Of a stretch of DNA of 64,000 bases, positions 34,318-43,700 are shown piece by piece. Within the stretch, counting starts at the first letter, position 1. Each line of letters starts with the position of its first letter. This DNA is from VXYK01 sp965214565 (lineage in GTDB: Bacteria; Actinomycetota; Acidimicrobiia; Acidimicrobiales; Aldehydirespiratoraceae), in contig OZ243951.1 of the NCBI GenBank assembly GCA_965214565.1, positions 434,001 to 498,000 on the forward strand, read 5' to 3'. A program made the translations under genes and the position numbers. The notes under the pieces are model-generated. The model made no database searches and was not told the DNA's origin. It was given only the letters and a program-made list of their open reading frames with translations.

Positions 34318-34752
34318 ATGGACATACGAGAAATTTCTGACCACCTGGAGATACAGGCACTGATCACTCGCTACAGCAAGGCGGTGGACCGCAAGGACTG
34401 GGACCTCTACCGCTCCGTGTTCACCGAGGACGCATTCATCGACTACACGTCTGCCGGCGGGACCGCCAGTGGGCTGGAGGAGATGGTCGCCTGGCTCGAC
34501 GAGGCCCTCGCCCAGTTTCCGGCGACACAACACCTGGTCGCCAACTTCGACATCGACGTCGACGGTGACCGCGCAACCGCGGAGGTGATGTTCCACAATC
34601 CGATGGTCATGCCCGACAAGTCTGCCTGGCAGACCGGAGGTTGGTACCACCACGACCTGGTCCGCACCGTCGATGGTTGGCGCAGCTGCAAGCTGATAGA
34701 GGAATCGGCCTACTTCAGCGGTATGCCTGCCAACCTCACCGAGCCGCAATGA
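34318..34752 (+). CDS. SnoaL/NTF2-like protein
   Basis: From ATG 34318 the protein has 144 residues. EIQALITRYSKAVDRKDWDLYRSVF is the typical first helix of the SnoaL/NTF2-like cone fold, and the Asp/His-rich pocket (DYTSAGG, later WYHHDLVRT) is in its usual place. Members act as small isomerases, dehydratases or ligand-binding subunits. Its stop overlaps the CoA-transferase start (ATGA), so both probably work in one step or are made in equal amounts. Confidence 0.8.
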   Translation: MDIREISDHLEIQALITRYSKAVDRKDWDLYRSVFTEDAFIDYTSAGGTASGLEEMVAWLDEALAQFPATQHLVANFDIDVDGDRATAEVMFHNPMVMPDKSAWQTGGWYHHDLVRTVDGWRSCKLIEESAYFSGMPANLTEPQ

Positions 34753-35984
34753 ACGGGGCTTCAACGGCCGCAACAGCCGTGGGCGAAACCACCAGGGGCG
34801 GGCCGCTGCACGGCATAAAGATCGTGGAGCTGTCGGTGGCCCTTACCGGGCCGCTGGCCGTCGGGATGCTGGTCGACCAGGGTGCCGAGGCGATCAAGAT
34901 CGAGTTGCCTGGCTTCGGGGACCAGGGCCGTTACGTGGGCGTCAACAAGGCTGGCATCTCCGCCATGTACCAGGTCTGCAACCGCGGCAAGCGGGCGATA
35001 GCGGTCGACACCCACGACGAACGTGGCCGCGACATCGTGCTCGACCTGGTGGCCGACGCCGACCTGTTCGTGCAGAACATGCGTCCCGGTGCGCTCGATC
35101 GGATGGGTCTCGGTACAGAAGACCTGCACGCCCGCAACCCTGACCTGGTCATCGCCGCGCTGTCAGGCTTCGGTCAGACCGGCCCCTATGCCCATCGCCG
35201 TGTCTACGACTCGGTGGTGCAAGCCCAAGCGGGGCTGGCGGCCTCGCAGATGGGTCTGCACGACGATGAACCGGCCTTCCTTCGCCAAGTCGCTGCCGAC
35301 AAGATCACCGCCTACACCGCCTGTCAGGCCATAACCGCTGCCCTGTTGGCCCGCGAGCGCGGCGCCGGAGGCCAGGTGGTCGAGTGTTCAATGCTCGATT
35401 CGGTCATCAGTTTCCTGTTCGCCGATGCCGCAGGTCACGAGATACTGCTCGACAACGACATGCCCCATGTGTCGCAGTCCTTCGCGGCGCAGCAGAAGGC
35501 GATGCGGCTGCTCGACGGGTTCATCGTGGTCACGCCGGTGACCGACGCCGAGTTCCACGGCATCGCCGCCTCATTCGACGTCGACTCATCGAATCCGCTG
35601 CTGGCGACGATGGCTGACCGGGTGCAGAACAAGGAGGAGATGAGCGCCTTGATGCGCGAGGTCTACGCCTCAGCAGCGACCAGAACGTTGGCGGAGGCGA
35701 CAGCAGCGATGGAGTCCAACGATGTGCCCTTCGGTGTGGTGCTCGGCGTGGACGAGGTTGCCGACGACCCACAGGTGACACACAACGAGACCTTCACAAC
35801 ACACCAGAGCCCGCTGTTGGGGAGGGTTCAACAGCCGCGCCCCCCGGCGCGTTTCTCCGAGACCCCGGCTGAGATCCGTTCGCCCGAGGCGCCTGCGCTC
35901 GGTGCCCACACAGACGAAGTCCTGACCGCGTACGGCTGGGGCGACCGCCTTGAAGAGCTCCGCGAGGCCGGTGTGATCCAGTGA
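34749..35984 (+). CDS. Class III (CaiB/BaiF) acyl-CoA transferase
   Basis: ATG 34749 overlaps the preceding stop by 4 bp. The 411-residue protein is of the CaiB/BaiF family: KIVELSVALTGPLAVGMLVDQGAEAIKIE at the start, then NRGKRAIAVD, LVADADLFVQNMRPGALDRMGLG, ALSGFGQTGPYAHR, and the catalytic Asp in YDSVVQAQAG. It transfers CoA between carboxylic acids. The long C-terminal part from about residue 330 is normal. Its acceptor is probably an acid made by the neighbouring catabolic genes. Confidence 0.9.
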   Translation: MNGASTAATAVGETTRGGPLHGIKIVELSVALTGPLAVGMLVDQGAEAIKIELPGFGDQGRYVGVNKAGISAMYQVCNRGKRAIAVDTHDERGRDIVLDLVADADLFVQNMRPGALDRMGLGTEDLHARNPDLVIAALSGFGQTGPYAHRRVYDSVVQAQAGLAASQMGLHDDEPAFLRQVAADKITAYTACQAITAALLARERGAGGQVVECSMLDSVISFLFADAAGHEILLDNDMPHVSQSFAAQQKAMRLLDGFIVVTPVTDAEFHGIAASFDVDSSNPLLATMADRVQNKEEMSALMREVYASAATRTLAEATAAMESNDVPFGVVLGVDEVADDPQVTHNETFTTHQSPLLGRVQQPRPPARFSETPAEIRSPEAPALGAHTDEVLTAYGWGDRLEELREAGVIQ

Positions 35985-36050
35985 GCCCGCTGAGCACCGC
36001 CGATGAGCACCGCGTTGCGGTGAACACCTCGTTGCAGTGAACACTGTCCG

Positions 36051-36854
36051 ATGAGCACCGAAGACCGGGTCGCGGCCGACCGCGCCCGGTTCCAGCAATG
36101 GGCACGCTACGCCCGCGAGCACGGCGAATCTCCCGCGATCGCCGCGGCCACGGTGGTGCTGCTGCGCAACGCGGACGACGGCGTTGAGACTCTGATGTTG
36201 CGCAAGAACTCGAGGATCGCCTTCGGAGGCATGTGGGTGTTTCCGGGCGGGCGGGTAGACGACAGCGACCGCGTCGACGCCGACGGGGCAGCCCTTGACG
36301 ATCTGGCCGCTGCTCGCAATGCAGCAGCGCGTGAGGCCCATGAGGAGGCCGAGATAGAAGTCGATCCTGGCTCCATGGTGATCTTCGCTCACTGGATTCC
36401 GCCGGTTGCCGCACCGAAACGCTATGCCACCTGGTTCTTTGCTGCGCGCGTCGACGACAGGCGCGAGGATGAGAGCGACGTGAAGATCGATGAGGGCGAG
36501 ATCGTCGAGGGAGAATGGATGACTCCGGAAGCCTGCCTGAAACGGCACCACGAAGGCGAGATCGAGCTGGCACCGCCGACTTGGGTAACCCTCGACACCC
36601 TTCGTGGCCGCGAGAGCGCGCAAGCCGCGCTGGCCTACCTGAATGCCCGCACGCCTCGGCACCACGCGACCCGCATCGGCAACTCTGAGCAGGGGCCCAT
36701 AGCCATGTGGGCGGGCGACGCCGGCTATGAGGCCCACGATGCTGCCCTGCAGGGCTCCCGGCATCGGCTGGAGATGTTCCCCGACGGCTACCGCTACGTA
36801 GACACGCTTGAACAGGACACACCAGCACAAGATTCGGAGACTCTTCAGCCGTGA
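36051..36854 (+). CDS. Nudix hydrolase of NUDT19-like type
   Basis: The 267-residue protein has a Nudix motif split by an insertion: WVFPGGRVDDSDRV at the front and AREAHEEAEIEV at the back, with ~15 extra residues between. The following FAHWIPPVAAPKRYATWFF resembles NUDT19-like enzymes, which cleave CoA or other nucleotide diphosphates. The GTGA overlap with the next gene shows translational coupling to a P-type ATPase. Why a Nudix enzyme is coupled to a cation pump is not clear from the sequence. Confidence 0.82.
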   Translation: MSTEDRVAADRARFQQWARYAREHGESPAIAAATVVLLRNADDGVETLMLRKNSRIAFGGMWVFPGGRVDDSDRVDADGAALDDLAAARNAAAREAHEEAEIEVDPGSMVIFAHWIPPVAAPKRYATWFFAARVDDRREDESDVKIDEGEIVEGEWMTPEACLKRHHEGEIELAPPTWVTLDTLRGRESAQAALAYLNARTPRHHATRIGNSEQGPIAMWAGDAGYEAHDAALQGSRHRLEMFPDGYRYVDTLEQDTPAQDSETLQP

Positions 36855-39160
36855 TCAGCGGACTCACCACTGCCCAGGTCAACGAACGGGTCGCCAAGGG
36901 GCTCATCAACGACGTGCCGGACGCCCCTGTCCGAACCTTCTCCCAGATCGTCAAGGCCAACGTCCTGACCCCGGTCAACGGCATTATCGTCACGCTGCTG
37001 GCGCTGATTCTGGTAGCCGGGTTCCCCGCCGACGCGTTGTTCGCCGGTGTGGTGGTGAGCAACAGTGTGATCGGCATCGCCCAGGAACTGCAGGCCCGCC
37101 GAACCCTCAACGCCCTCGCTGTCCTGTCCGCACCCAAGGCCCGGGTCCGCCGTGACGGGGAGGGCTCTGAAATCGCGGTCAGCGGGGTGGTGGCTGACGA
37201 CGTGCTGGAACTCGCGTCCGGCGATCAGGTTGTCGTCGACGGTGAGGTGATCTCCGCTCTGGGCCTGGAGGTCGACGAGTCGCTGCTCACCGGTGAGGCC
37301 GACCCGGTCGAGAAGACCACCGGCAGCGAGGTGTTGTCGGGTTCGTTCGTCTCTGCGGGCTCGGGCCTCTACCGGGCCACCCGTGTGGGCGCGGACTCCT
37401 ACGCTGCCAAGCTGTCAGAGGATGCCCGCCGTTTCGAGCTGGCCCACAGTGAGTTGCGGCGCGGGGTCAATGTCATCTTGCGTTGGCTCTCCTTCATCAT
37501 CCCGCCGACGGCTCTGCTGCTGCTGCTGCGTCAGCTCGATGCCCTCGACTTGTGGCAGGACGCCCTGCAGGCAACGGTCGCTGCGGCTGTCGCCATGGTT
37601 CCCGACGGCCTGGTGCTGCTCACCTCGTTGAGTTTCGTCACCGGGGTGATCGCTCTGGCGCGTCGCCGGGCGCTGGCCAAGGAGCTCGCCTCGGTCGAGT
37701 TGCTGGCCCGTGTAGACACCCTGTGCCTGGACAAGACCGGCACGATCACTACCGGCGAGATTTCTCTGGGCTCTGTGGAGCCGCTCGGTTCGTTCAGCGC
37801 GCAACATGTCGCGGAGGCTCTCGGGGCGTTGGCAGGGGCCGATCCCGCGCCCAACGCCACCCTCGCCGCGATCGCCGCGAACCATCCGGAGCCACAGGAT
37901 TGGACGCTGACGGAGAGCCTGCCCTTCTCGTCGGCCCGCAAGTGGGCTGCAGCGTCGTTCGCAGGGCGCGGCTGCTATTTCCTGGGCGCGCCCGACATCG
38001 TCTTTGGCGACAGTGACACCACCGGACGGGAGCGGGCAGCCGAGATCGCTGCAGCCGGAACCAGGGTGCTCCTCGTGGCCCGTTCAAGCGAGCCCTGGGA
38101 CGGCGAGTCCCTGCCGTCGACGGTCGAGGGTGTGGCCCTGGTGCATCTCGAGGACACCGTACGCAGCGACGCCCCCGAGATCCTGGCGTTCTTTCGTGAT
38201 CAGGGCGTTGCGCTCAAAGTGATCTCCGGCGACAACCCTGCGACCGTTGCCGCGGTCGCCCGCCGCGCCGGGATCAGCGGGGCCGACTCCTTCATCGACG
38301 CACGATCCCTTCCGAGCGAGTCTGCAGGCCTCGCCGACGCCCTCGAGGCCAACACCGTGTTCGGTCGGGTCACGCCGCATCAGAAACGGGCGATGGTCCA
38401 CGCGCTGCAGGGCCGGGGTAGGACCGTGGCGATGACCGGCGACGGCGTCAACGACGTGTTGGCGCTCAAGGACGCCGACATGGGCATCGCCATGGGGTCA
38501 GGGTCCTCGTCGACCCGGGCCGTCGCGCAGCTGGTCCTGCTCGACAACAAGTTCTCGACACTTCCGAGGGTGCTGGCCGAGGGCCGCCGTGTCATCAACA
38601 ACATCGAGCGGGTCGCCAACCTGTTCATCACCAAGGCCGCCTACGCGGTGCTGCTCACCGCCCTGGTGAGCATCGCAGGCTCGCCCTTCCCGTTCCTTCC
38701 CCGCCAACTCACGCTGATCGGCACCTTCTCGATCGGCGTCCCGGGGTTCTTCTTGGCTCTGGCCCGCAACGATGCGCTGGTTCGACCCGGTTTCCTGAGA
38801 CGGGTGCTGCGCTTCTCGCTTCCCGCCGGCTTCATTGCCGGCGCGGTGACCTACGCGTTGTACGAGGTCGTGAGACGCATGGACGACGTGTCACTGGCCG
38901 AGGCTCGGACGGCCTCCACCGCTGCCCTGCTGGCGATCGTGCTGGTGATCCTGGTGCTCGTCAGCCTGCCCCTGAAACCGGCCAAGATCGCCCTGCCGAT
39001 CGCGATGACCGGTGTCTATCTGTTGACGCTCTTCTGGTCATTCCCACGCGACTACTTCGAGTTGGACCTGCCACCGAGCCCAGCCTGGGTAGCGGTGGCC
39101 ATAGCCTCCGTCATCGGCGCTGTCGCCGTGACCGTCACCACCCACCTCCTCGACGAGTGA
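36851..39160 (+). CDS. P-type cation-transporting ATPase (CtpE-like)
   Basis: The 769-residue membrane protein has the P-type core. The actuator loop reads LLTGEADPVEK, the phosphorylated Asp is Asp294 in DKTGTITTG, the nucleotide domain has KWAAASF and the hinge is TGDGVNDVLALKDADMGIAMG. About ten membrane helices are predictable, with VAMVPDGLVLLTS as the core helix 4. The shape and length match actinobacterial CtpE-like pumps (calcium or other divalent cation), though the ion cannot be fixed by eye. It starts with GTG 36851, overlapping the Nudix stop. Confidence 0.88.
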   Translation: MISGLTTAQVNERVAKGLINDVPDAPVRTFSQIVKANVLTPVNGIIVTLLALILVAGFPADALFAGVVVSNSVIGIAQELQARRTLNALAVLSAPKARVRRDGEGSEIAVSGVVADDVLELASGDQVVVDGEVISALGLEVDESLLTGEADPVEKTTGSEVLSGSFVSAGSGLYRATRVGADSYAAKLSEDARRFELAHSELRRGVNVILRWLSFIIPPTALLLLLRQLDALDLWQDALQATVAAAVAMVPDGLVLLTSLSFVTGVIALARRRALAKELASVELLARVDTLCLDKTGTITTGEISLGSVEPLGSFSAQHVAEALGALAGADPAPNATLAAIAANHPEPQDWTLTESLPFSSARKWAAASFAGRGCYFLGAPDIVFGDSDTTGRERAAEIAAAGTRVLLVARSSEPWDGESLPSTVEGVALVHLEDTVRSDAPEILAFFRDQGVALKVISGDNPATVAAVARRAGISGADSFIDARSLPSESAGLADALEANTVFGRVTPHQKRAMVHALQGRGRTVAMTGDGVNDVLALKDADMGIAMGSGSSSTRAVAQLVLLDNKFSTLPRVLAEGRRVINNIERVANLFITKAAYAVLLTALVSIAGSPFPFLPRQLTLIGTFSIGVPGFFLALARNDALVRPGFLRRVLRFSLPAGFIAGAVTYALYEVVRRMDDVSLAEARTASTAALLAIVLVILVLVSLPLKPAKIALPIAMTGVYLLTLFWSFPRDYFELDLPPSPAWVAVAIASVIGAVAVTVTTHLLDE

Positions 39161-39197
39161 TCTTCAGTAACACTTCTCGGGAATACACTGGTTGCCG

Positions 39198-40493
39198 ATG
39201 CTTCCTGAGATAACGCCCATGCCGCCTCGCGCTGAGTGTGTGCTGCCCTGGGAGGGGCCGGTGAGCGATACGGTGGCGACGGTCGGCGGGGCCCGTTCGG
39301 AATGCGGCGACACGTTCGTGGTGGACAGTGGGGAAGACCGCTACCTGTTCCTGTTCTCGGCTGTGGGGCTCCGCAGCTTCTACGCGGTGCCTGAAGAACG
39401 GGCCAGCAAAGGAATCGCGGACTGGAAGATGCTGACCCGCAAGCTGCCCGACGAGCTGTTCGAGGGTCGCCGCACGCTGCCCCACGAGTTGTTCGGCCGG
39501 GTCGCCGTCGCCGGTTACCTCGACGCGCTGGAGGAGGCCATCGCGCTGCAACTCTTTGAGTTGGACTCGCCGTGCGAGGTGGACCTTTTCGTGTTCTCGC
39601 GTCTGCTGGGACACCGGTTGGGCCTGGCGAGTTGGGCGGGCCGCGAGATCCTGCACACTCCCCGGCTCGACGAACTGATCACAGCGCTTGATGCACTCGA
39701 CGGGTCCGAGGCGTTCGTGAGGCCCGCGCTCATGGCTTCGGTGGCCCTTTCCGACAAGGCTGCCGAGCGTGAGGCGATGGCACTGGCTGAGGAGATCCTG
39801 ATCGAGACGATCAGTTCGCGGGCCGCACCCGGTGATGACCTTCTGGGGACAGTCGTTGAGCGATGGGGGGACATGACCGTCGCCGAGAACGCTCAGGGTG
39901 CCGCTCGCGATGTGATCCTGGTTCACATCGCTTCAATGTCGAACATGTTCGCCGCGCTGGGTTGGTCGCTGGTCCACCTGGTGGAGCATCCCGAGGTGTT
40001 GGCGCGGGTACGGCCCGACTCGGGTCGTGAGTTCGACACAGACCTGGCGTCGCGCTGCGTGTTGGAATCGATCCGGATCGCCCAGCGCTCGATCATGCTG
40101 CGAGCCGTGCTCGAACCTGTGGTCATAGACGACGGTTCCGTCCTCTACAGCGTGTCTGCGGGGGCGACGCTGGCGACGTTCCTGCCGCTGACCAACCTGG
40201 TCGGCGCACCGGGACTCGACCGTTACGACCCCGACCGCTGGCGGGGACGCCAGTTCGTCTCGCCGGAGGGGCTGCCCGAAGAGGCGATCACCACCTTCGG
40301 CCACGGCCCGCATACCTGCCCCGCCCGGCCGTTCTCGACGACCGCCATCGTCCGCGTCATCGAGCGCCTGTTCCGGGCCTTCGACCTTGAGCGCCGCTTT
40401 GAAGACGCCCGGCCCCTGCCCGGCCAGATCGGAGGCGTCGCCCGCGCCGACGGCCCCTGCAACGTAATGGTGACCCCCCGCTCGGGTGCCTAA
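39198..40493 (+). CDS. Cytochrome P450 (second type)
   Basis: The protein of about 430 residues ends with a clear heme loop TTFGHGPHTCPARPFS, Cys376 counted from a TTG at 39192. VLESIRIAQRS supplies the E-x-x-R. The I-helix is atypical (ILVHIASMSNMFAALGW), without the common AGxDTT. I prefer ATG 39198; TACACT lies 8 nt upstream. The last 442 bp are repeated at 49953-50394. The SDR/enoyl-CoA hydratase operon that lies 19 kb downstream may have been its neighbour before the giant genes were placed between. Confidence 0.8.
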   Translation: MLPEITPMPPRAECVLPWEGPVSDTVATVGGARSECGDTFVVDSGEDRYLFLFSAVGLRSFYAVPEERASKGIADWKMLTRKLPDELFEGRRTLPHELFGRVAVAGYLDALEEAIALQLFELDSPCEVDLFVFSRLLGHRLGLASWAGREILHTPRLDELITALDALDGSEAFVRPALMASVALSDKAAEREAMALAEEILIETISSRAAPGDDLLGTVVERWGDMTVAENAQGAARDVILVHIASMSNMFAALGWSLVHLVEHPEVLARVRPDSGREFDTDLASRCVLESIRIAQRSIMLRAVLEPVVIDDGSVLYSVSAGATLATFLPLTNLVGAPGLDRYDPDRWRGRQFVSPEGLPEEAITTFGHGPHTCPARPFSTTAIVRVIERLFRAFDLERRFEDARPLPGQIGGVARADGPCNVMVTPRSGA

Positions 40494-40522
40494 AATCGGG
40501 GTACGTACGAGTTGAAAGACCT
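40052..40522 (+). repeat. Left end of the ~9.9-kb tandem duplication (P450 3' end), first copy
   Basis: This 471-bp stretch is repeated at 49953-50423 with five substitutions. Offset is +9901. After 40522 the copies diverge: here a 140-bp segment follows before similarity resumes at 40663. Confidence 0.9.
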
Positions 40523-40662
40523 GCTTAAGAGGCCGAGCGGATTGATCCCGCACTCGGCTGTGACCGAACGAGACCGTGGCCCGAGCGGCCCGTGAACGCA
40601 GTGAACAAGAGCGGGAGACAGCAGGTCTCGACGCACCGCCATTTTCAATCCGCGCACGTTCT
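40523..40662. repeat. 140-bp segment with dispersed repeat copy B, absent from the second copy
   Basis: The equivalent position in the second duplication copy (50424-50427) has only 4 bp. Inside this segment 40578-40620 matches the repeat at 541-583. AGACCTGCT at 40517-40525 and AGCAGGTCT at 40618-40626 form a 9-bp inverted repeat around the core. It is either an insertion in this copy or a deletion in the other. No coding frame of interest. Confidence 0.65.
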
Positions 40663-40732
40663 AGGGACTGGTGTCGAAGTGCTGCAAATCGCCGCTAACG
40701 TGCCCACTTCTGACCCATAGGGAATGTGAAGG

Positions 40733-43700
40733 GTGAACGTTGTGGTCCGTGTTACCAGAAGTCTGGGTCGGTTGTTTGTCACGTTGCTTGCTTGCCTTGG
40801 TCTGGTGGCGACGCTCACGACTGGGGCACTCGCTCAAGACGGCGATGGTTTCGATCTTGGTGAGGGTCTTGCGCCACCTGCGCTGCCCGGCCAGGGCGGC
40901 CTTACCTATCCCAATCTCGGTTCGGCTCTCAGCGGCCTCGCGGATGACCCGCTTGGTTTGCAATACGGTGCCGATTTCCTCTGGGGAGGCGGCTCAGGGG
41001 ATGGCGGTTCAGGCAACGGCGTTGCCGCCTCGCCGTTCCAACCCGGCGACACCTGGAGTCACACCGCTTCGATGCTGGCGCTGTCGATCATCGTCGACGG
41101 CGACGTCGGGCGCGTCGTCGATCTGATCAACGCCAGCGGCGGCGATGTCCGCAACGTGCTTGGCAGCTACATCGAGGCTTATGTGCCGCCGTCCGCGCTG
41201 GCCCGGTTGGCGCGCACACCCGGGGTGAGCTGGGCGCGAGAGATGCCGCGGCCCATGCAGGCTAGGGGTACGGTCACCAGCGGTGGTGTCGCGCAGCACC
41301 TCGCCGGTGCTTGGCACGACGCCGGGATCAAGGGTCAGGGCGTCAAGATCGGCGTGATCGACGCGCCGAGCGGGGCTACGGCCAAAGATGGTTTCACTGG
41401 AGCGCCCGCACTGTTGGGCACCGATCTGCCGAGTGCCGTCACCGCTAGGTGTTACACCGATACAGGCAAACACACGAGCAACATTGCTGATTGCTCTGCC
41501 GCGGGCGGCAACGACCACGGCACCATCGTGGCCGAGACGGTGATGGACGTGGCCCCCGAGGCCAGCCTCTACATCGCCAACCCGCCTTCGTGGGGCGATC
41601 TCCGCAGCACGGCCGAGTGGATGCACGCGCAGGGTGTCCAGGTCATCGTCTACTCCATCTTGTGGGCGTTTCACGGTCCGCCCAATGGCACCAGCCCCTA
41701 CACCTACGGCCCGCTCAACACGGTGAAGTGGGCGGCCGACAATGGCATCGTCTGGGTCAACGCAGCCGGCAACCAGCATAAAGGCACTTGGTACGGCCCC
41801 TTCACCGATGCCGACACCGACACCGTTCACGAGTGGAGGCCCGGTACGGAAGACCAGTATCTCGACTTGCAGCCGGGCGAGAGCGCGCGCGTGTACATCC
41901 GCTGGGACGACACGTGGGGCGGTGCCGACGACGACCTTGCCCTGATGGTCGTGAGCAAACCCGGCCAACCCGATGAGAAAGTCATTGCGACATCGAACGA
42001 CCCGCAGACGGGAGACACCCTTCACACGCCCCGCGAGAAGGTCACAATCCCCACCAACAAAGGATCGCAAGAAATCACCGTCGCTTTGAGGGTCAAGTCG
42101 ATGGACGGGTCCAAGCCCAGTTGGATTCAGCTCGTCACCTGGGGCGGCACCCTCGGAACACACTCAGACGGCTACAGCATTCAGTCTCCTGCGGACAGCC
42201 CGCATCCCGGCATGCTGGCCGTGGGGGCCGGCAGTCCGGTGGGGGTTTACAACTACAGCAGCCGCGGGCCGACACCCGACGGCCGCGTAAAGCCCGACAT
42301 CGTCGGCGCGGCCGGTACGCTGACCGCCACGCGCGGCGATCGCTACTTCCACGGCACCAGCGCAGCAGCGCCGCATGTCGGCGGCCTGGCCGCGCTCGTT
42401 GTCCAGCAGAACCCCACCTTCGCCCCGACAGAGGTCACCGGTTACCTCAAGACGCACGCGCTTCGGCACGACCCCTGGCAGAAAGCCACCTGGCCGAACA
42501 ACACCGAGGGGTACGGATCCGCGCAACTGCCCTCGCCCAGTTGCGCTGAAGACCTCAACGGGGATCTCAACGGTTCGCGAACCACATCGGGCACCTGGAC
42601 CAGTCGGTACGCCGAGGGATTGAAGAATGACTGCGCCTCGGCCGTCGACTCCGCCAAGCGCAGCCGTTACTACAACATCAGGGTTTTGCAGGAGTCGACG
42701 GTGTCGATCGACCTGTCGTCGAGCGTCGATTCGTATCTCAACTTACGCAGCGGCTACAACGCTCAGCAGGGCGCTGCGCTGCACAGCGATGACAACACCG
42801 GTACCGGCAACAACGCCCGGATCAGCGCCACACTCGCAGCAGGCACCTACACGATCGAAGCGACCACCGCCGCGAATTATCGGTCTGGTGCGTTCTCGCT
42901 TGCTGTCAGCGGCCTCGCCGCAACACCTGAAGTCAGTCTCAGCGGCGGCGATGACATCACCGAGGGTTCCAATGTCCGCTTCACCTTGACCGCCAGCCCG
43001 ATACCGAGTTCGCCGCTGCCGGTCAAGGTGCAGGTCTCGGTAAAAGGCGACTACGGGGTGACACCCAGCACGCGCACGATCAACATCCCGACCAGCACCG
43101 GCAGCACCGACCTCGTCCTCACCACTTCCAACGACGCTGTCGCCGAGGTCAACGGTGCGATCACCGCGACGCTTGTCAAAGGCGCGGGCTACGACGTGTC
43201 GTCGAGTGAGTCGGTAGCCACTGTCGGCGTGAACGACAACGACAACTACAGCTGTCACGACATCGTCACCGGCGACGGCTCCATCGACAGCGCGTTGGTC
43301 ACGAACTGCAAGCAGAGCTTCTACTCAGAAGACAGCAAGCGGTACGGCCGTTTCTACTCGTTCGAGATTGCCCAAGACAGCGGTGTTGTCATCGAGATGG
43401 AGTCGACGGAACTGAATCCCTATCTCATGTTGCGTCAAGGCAAGGACGCACGAGCTGGGACGCCCCTGTATTTCAATGACAACGCGGGAGAATCACAGAA
43501 CCCGCCCGGCACGGCCCTCTACTTGAACGCCCGCATCGCCGAAGGACTCAGCGCCGGATGGTACACGATCGAGGCATCATCGCTCGATCACGAAGAGACC
43601 GGCACCTTCAAGATGCAGATCCGGGGCTTGAGCCCGCAGACATCGGTACCGGTGATCAGCATTACCGACGGCACCGACATCACCGAAGGCGAAGATGCCA

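Noticed and set aside
35670..37137. Two long minus-strand frames over the CoA-transferase and Nudix genes
   Set aside because: They are antisense shadows with biased composition; the plus-strand genes have clear motifs and coupled starts.
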